Shown: positions 4,977-7,286 of the stretch, one piece after another
Numbering within the stretch: position 1 is the stretch's first letter
Layout: each line of letters opens with the position of its first letter
DNA from: a candidate division WS6 bacterium GW2011_GWC2_36_7
GTDB lineage: Bacteria; Patescibacteriota; Dojkabacteria; SC72
Direction: 5' to 3'
Length of the DNA stretch: 7,286 nt
Assembly: GCA_000991805.1 (NCBI GenBank)
Contig: LBSF01000043.1
Coordinates: forward strand, 1 to 7,286
The notes under the pieces: model-generated
Told to the model about the DNA's origin: nothing
Seen by the model: the letters and a program-made list of their open reading frames with translations, nothing else
The model's database searches: none
Program-made: the position numbers and the translations under genes

Positions 4977-6389
4977 TTAAAACAGCCCAAAGAACATAGA
5001 AACACCCAAAAGAATAAATATAATTCCAATTATTAAATGCATAACCTTAACATTCTTCTCCCTCCACTCAGTAATTTGTTTAATACTCTTAGAACCAAAG
5101 AACACTAACAAGATTATAACCACCATTGGAAGTACAAATATCAAATTGTAAACAGTTAAATATGGCAATGCACCTGCAAACTCACCATATGACAACATAC
5201 CCCCCAATATTACATACGGGCCAATAGTACAAGGAAGCAAGAACAAAGTAACAAACATACCCAAGCCAAAAGCACCAAGAGGAGAAGTAACCCTCGCAAG
5301 AATCTGTTGTACCTTAGGTCTAAACATCATAGGCATCTCTGTACCAATAGATCCTGGCTTGTCCCCTAGCCCCTTGTACAAATACAGTTTGATACTACTA
5401 ATACCCTGTACAACCTCAAACGCTTTTACAATCAATAACCCATATATGAAATATGTAACGAATACCGCAGCTACAAATGCCAAGCCAGCCCACAATATCT
5501 GTTTTCTATCCTTGGGATGATATGTAGCTATGGCAATTAACATCATTAAAAGCACAGACAATGCACATGGATTTATAGAGTCCGTAAGCGCAAGTGCCGA
5601 TATCTTCCCCCATGAGATACTGCTAGAATCAGTAGAACCCGAATTAGTATTTGTAATTTTTCCATCAGTAATCTGTGCATCATTATTCCCTCTCCACAGT
5701 AACGACCAAGAGCCAATATTAACACCATGGGTATATATTTCATTTCCACCAGGATATTCAATAGTCATATCTTTAACTTTTGTACCTTGTAGTGTTTGGA
5801 CATACATATCCAAGTCTTTCGCAGCTAAAAACTCCTTTATCAACTCTATCTGCTCAGTTGTTAAATCCTTAGAGGTACTCTGTAGTGCCACCCTGTCCTT
5901 CACAAACAGTTTTACCCTTCCATCGAAATCATTAAGATTCAAGTCTTCCCAGGTAACAGTCTTGTTAGCTAATTCGATGGTATTCACTTGTAGCTTAGCT
6001 ACTTGAGTGTCAAAGTTATTAAGAATTTGTGTATCACCCTGATCAAAGTCATTAGGTGCGTACAATATCAAAGGAATAGCTAATTGGTATCCATATTTTG
6101 CATTGTAGCTATACAACATTGATGCATTAGAAGACTCTTGATATATCTCATACTCAATCATTAACAACCCATCTTGTTCATTCATATTGTTGTGTATTAC
6201 TGGAGAAACCTTTGCACAATGAGGACACCCAATACCTGTAAAATATGTAAATGCTTTTATCTCTTGTTTAGGAGTCGTAGTTGTTGTTCCCTGAGCATTT
6301 ACTAAGCTAGGTACGAGAAAAAACAAGCATAGCGCAAGGACTATTTGTATTAACTTGCTCTTTTTTAGTAGACTATATACATTAGACAT
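4977..6389 (-). CDS. Exported thioredoxin domain fused to a CcdA/DsbD-type transmembrane electron carrier
   Basis: This 470-residue protein likely moves reducing power across the membrane and performs thiol-disulfide exchange outside it. Residues 1-32 are a Sec signal peptide or anchor ending VNA. A thioredoxin-like domain follows, with the active site G-CPHC (Cys55, Cys58) and a cis-proline-like AIPLILY (Pro106). A long linker (about 110-255) leads to a CcdA/DsbD beta-type membrane domain. Spans lie near 262-289, 297-322, 370-402, 408-431 and 449-469. Two signature cysteines are in DSINPC (Cys275) and LLPCTIGPY (Cys387). Canonical DsbD instead places its thioredoxin domain C-terminally. I chose the ATG at 6389 because it starts the signal sequence. 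A longer frame back to 6503 would add 38 residues overlapping the divergent helicase and bury the signal peptide. No Shine-Dalgarno sequence is visible. Confidence 0.88.
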   Translation of the reverse strand: MSNVYSLLKKSKLIQIVLALCLFFLVPSLVNAQGTTTTTPKQEIKAFTYFTGIGCPHCAKVSPVIHNNMNEQDGLLMIEYEIYQESSNASMLYSYNAKYGYQLAIPLILYAPNDFDQGDTQILNNFDTQVAKLQVNTIELANKTVTWEDLNLNDFDGRVKLFVKDRVALQSTSKDLTTEQIELIKEFLAAKDLDMYVQTLQGTKVKDMTIEYPGGNEIYTHGVNIGSWSLLWRGNNDAQITDGKITNTNSGSTDSSSISWGKISALALTDSINPCALSVLLMMLIAIATYHPKDRKQILWAGLAFVAAVFVTYFIYGLLIVKAFEVVQGISSIKLYLYKGLGDKPGSIGTEMPMMFRPKVQQILARVTSPLGAFGLGMFVTLFLLPCTIGPYVILGGMLSYGEFAGALPYLTVYNLIFVLPMVVIILLVFFGSKSIKQITEWREKNVKVMHLIIGIIFILLGVSMFFGLF

Positions 6390-6425
6390 GTCTATTAATC
6401 TATCAATTATCACTAAATATCTCAA
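6390..6425. promoter_or_regulatory. Very short divergent spacer with possible promoter for the thioredoxin-CcdA gene
   Basis: Only 36 bases separate the two divergent starts. On the minus strand, TTGAGA (6425-6420) and TAGATT (6402-6397) are 17 bases apart. The -10 box ends only seven bases before the ATG, so the transcript could be leaderless. For the plus strand, TTGCTC (6356-6361) with TACATT (6379-6384) is a weak candidate that lies inside the other gene. Confidence 0.3.
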
Positions 6426-7286
6426 GTGGACATAGCTTTTTCTGAAAAACAAAAATCCATTATCGATGACATACTCCAATGGTACAAGGAGCATCCTGTG
6501 CAATATCTAACCTTTGGTGGTTATGCTGGAACAGGTAAAACTACTATGCTTGGATATCTTGGACAACATTTATACAAGGAGAAGAAGAATATTAAAATTG
6601 CATACTGTAGCTATACTGGAAAAGCAGCAAGAGTCCTTCAACACAAGCTTAGAGATGCTAAATCCCTATTCAAATCTGATTACATTGGCACAATACACGG
6701 TTTAATCTACAAAGCTATATGTGACGAAAGAGATAATATCATTGGTTGGGAGAAAAAATTACAAGAGGAATTTACATATGATTTAATAATCGTTGATGAG
6801 GCATCTATGGTTACCAGGCAGATATGGGATGATCTTTTGAGCTATGGTGTCCCTATTCTTGCTTCCGGAGATCATGGACAGCTTCCACCTGTTGAAGGAA
6901 CTTTCAATTTAATGGAGAGACCAAATATCAAATTAGAGGAAATATTTAGACAGGAAAGAGATAATCCAATTATTAAGGTTTCTGAAATTGCTCGTAGATA
7001 TGGGCATATTCCTCAACTCGAATTCTCCGATACAGTTAAGAAGCTTTCAAAGAATGATGAGAACACGCAAGAGTTTCTTTCGGACAAATTAGAGTCTTTT
7101 GATGATCAGATGATGGTATTAACTGGGTATAACAAAACAAGAGTGAATTTGAACAAAGGTATTAGGCAGTTGTTAGAATTTGAGTCTCCTGAACCACAAT
7201 ATGGTGATAGAGTTATATGCCTTAAGAACAATCCAAGTATGGCGATATTTAATGGTATGACTGGTACCTACATAAAAGATTTTATT
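6426..7286 (+). CDS. RecD/Dda-like superfamily 1 DNA helicase, 3' end beyond the window
   Basis: Translation gives 287 codons without a stop, up to the last base of the window. By family this should be an ATP-driven 5'-3' DNA helicase used in replication, recombination or repair. Visible motifs in order: Walker A GYAGTGKT (32-39), motif Ia YTGKAARVL (63-71), motif Ib GTIHGLIY (88-95), Walker B LIIVDEASM (120-128, with Asp124 and Glu125), motif III GDHGQLPPV (148-156) and FRQERDNP (174-181). GDRVICLKNN and NGMTGTY near the end fit the start of the C-terminal SH3-like/UvrD_C_2 part; motifs V and VI would lie beyond the window. The GTG at 6426 is the best start, since TAA lies four codons upstream and homologues start just before a similar L/F-S-x-x-Q segment. 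No ribosome site is seen. RecD2 is less likely, because its extra N-terminal domain is missing; a short Dda-like helicase fits better. Confidence 0.87.
   Translation, partial: MDIAFSEKQKSIIDDILQWYKEHPVQYLTFGGYAGTGKTTMLGYLGQHLYKEKKNIKIAYCSYTGKAARVLQHKLRDAKSLFKSDYIGTIHGLIYKAICDERDNIIGWEKKLQEEFTYDLIIVDEASMVTRQIWDDLLSYGVPILASGDHGQLPPVEGTFNLMERPNIKLEEIFRQERDNPIIKVSEIARRYGHIPQLEFSDTVKKLSKNDENTQEFLSDKLESFDDQMMVLTGYNKTRVNLNKGIRQLLEFESPEPQYGDRVICLKNNPSMAIFNGMTGTYIKDFI

Noticed and set aside
5530..6006. Plus-strand reading frame of 158 codons
   Set aside because: It is fully antisense to the thioredoxin-CcdA gene, whose cysteine motifs are clear on the other strand; no independent support.
6390..6503. 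Upstream extension of the thioredoxin-CcdA gene to an ATG at 6503
   Set aside because: It would overlap the helicase coding region antisense and place 38 residues before the signal peptide.

Overview
The window is AT-rich, with G+C clearly below 40% by eye. It most likely comes from a Candidate Phyla Radiation (Patescibacteria) bacterium. The main clue is a large secreted protein whose C-terminal end (a VAFG..GG motif, an ITYDNKY-like motif and a final YKQEIGFKTF) matches, from memory, a surface-protein tail common in that radiation. A single-membrane-span partner protein and a thioredoxin-CcdA fusion fit the same picture. I cannot fix the lineage further (Dojkabacteria- or Microgenomates-like is a guess). 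The standard genetic code fits almost everything, with one intriguing in-frame UGA.

Layout: bases 1-134 are the first copy of a palindrome-rich intergenic repeat. Next, on the minus strand, is a two-gene operon. A membrane-anchored protein of unknown function (2950-4194) is followed, through a TGATG stop/start overlap, by a large secreted protein with a cysteine-rich head (326-2950). The large protein's reading frame is stopped by UGA at 326-328. It would otherwise run 61 more codons, with obviously protein-like sequence, to a TAA at 140-142.

Bases 4195-4479 are a divergent control region. Its plus-strand side has an extended -10 promoter and a leader with two strong inverted repeats. The leader precedes a small membrane-anchored protein (4480-4725) that has the only good Shine-Dalgarno sequence in the window, higher G+C and different arginine codons. 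A 12-bp perfect inverted repeat brackets this small gene, and a long hairpin (4744-4794) follows it. The second copy of the intergenic repeat (4805-4939) comes directly after.

The right part holds a minus-strand exported thioredoxin-CcdA/DsbD-like transmembrane electron-transfer protein (4977-6389). Only 36 bp away and divergent is the start of a RecD/Dda-like superfamily 1 helicase (6426 to the window edge, incomplete). A plausible functional link is that the CcdA-type protein supplies thiol/disulfide exchange outside the membrane, where the two cysteine-rich exported proteins would sit. This is inference from content and proximity only.

The most unusual items are the UGA in the surface protein, the paired palindromic repeats in the same position relative to two gene 3' ends, and the compact small-gene module with alternative pairing partners.
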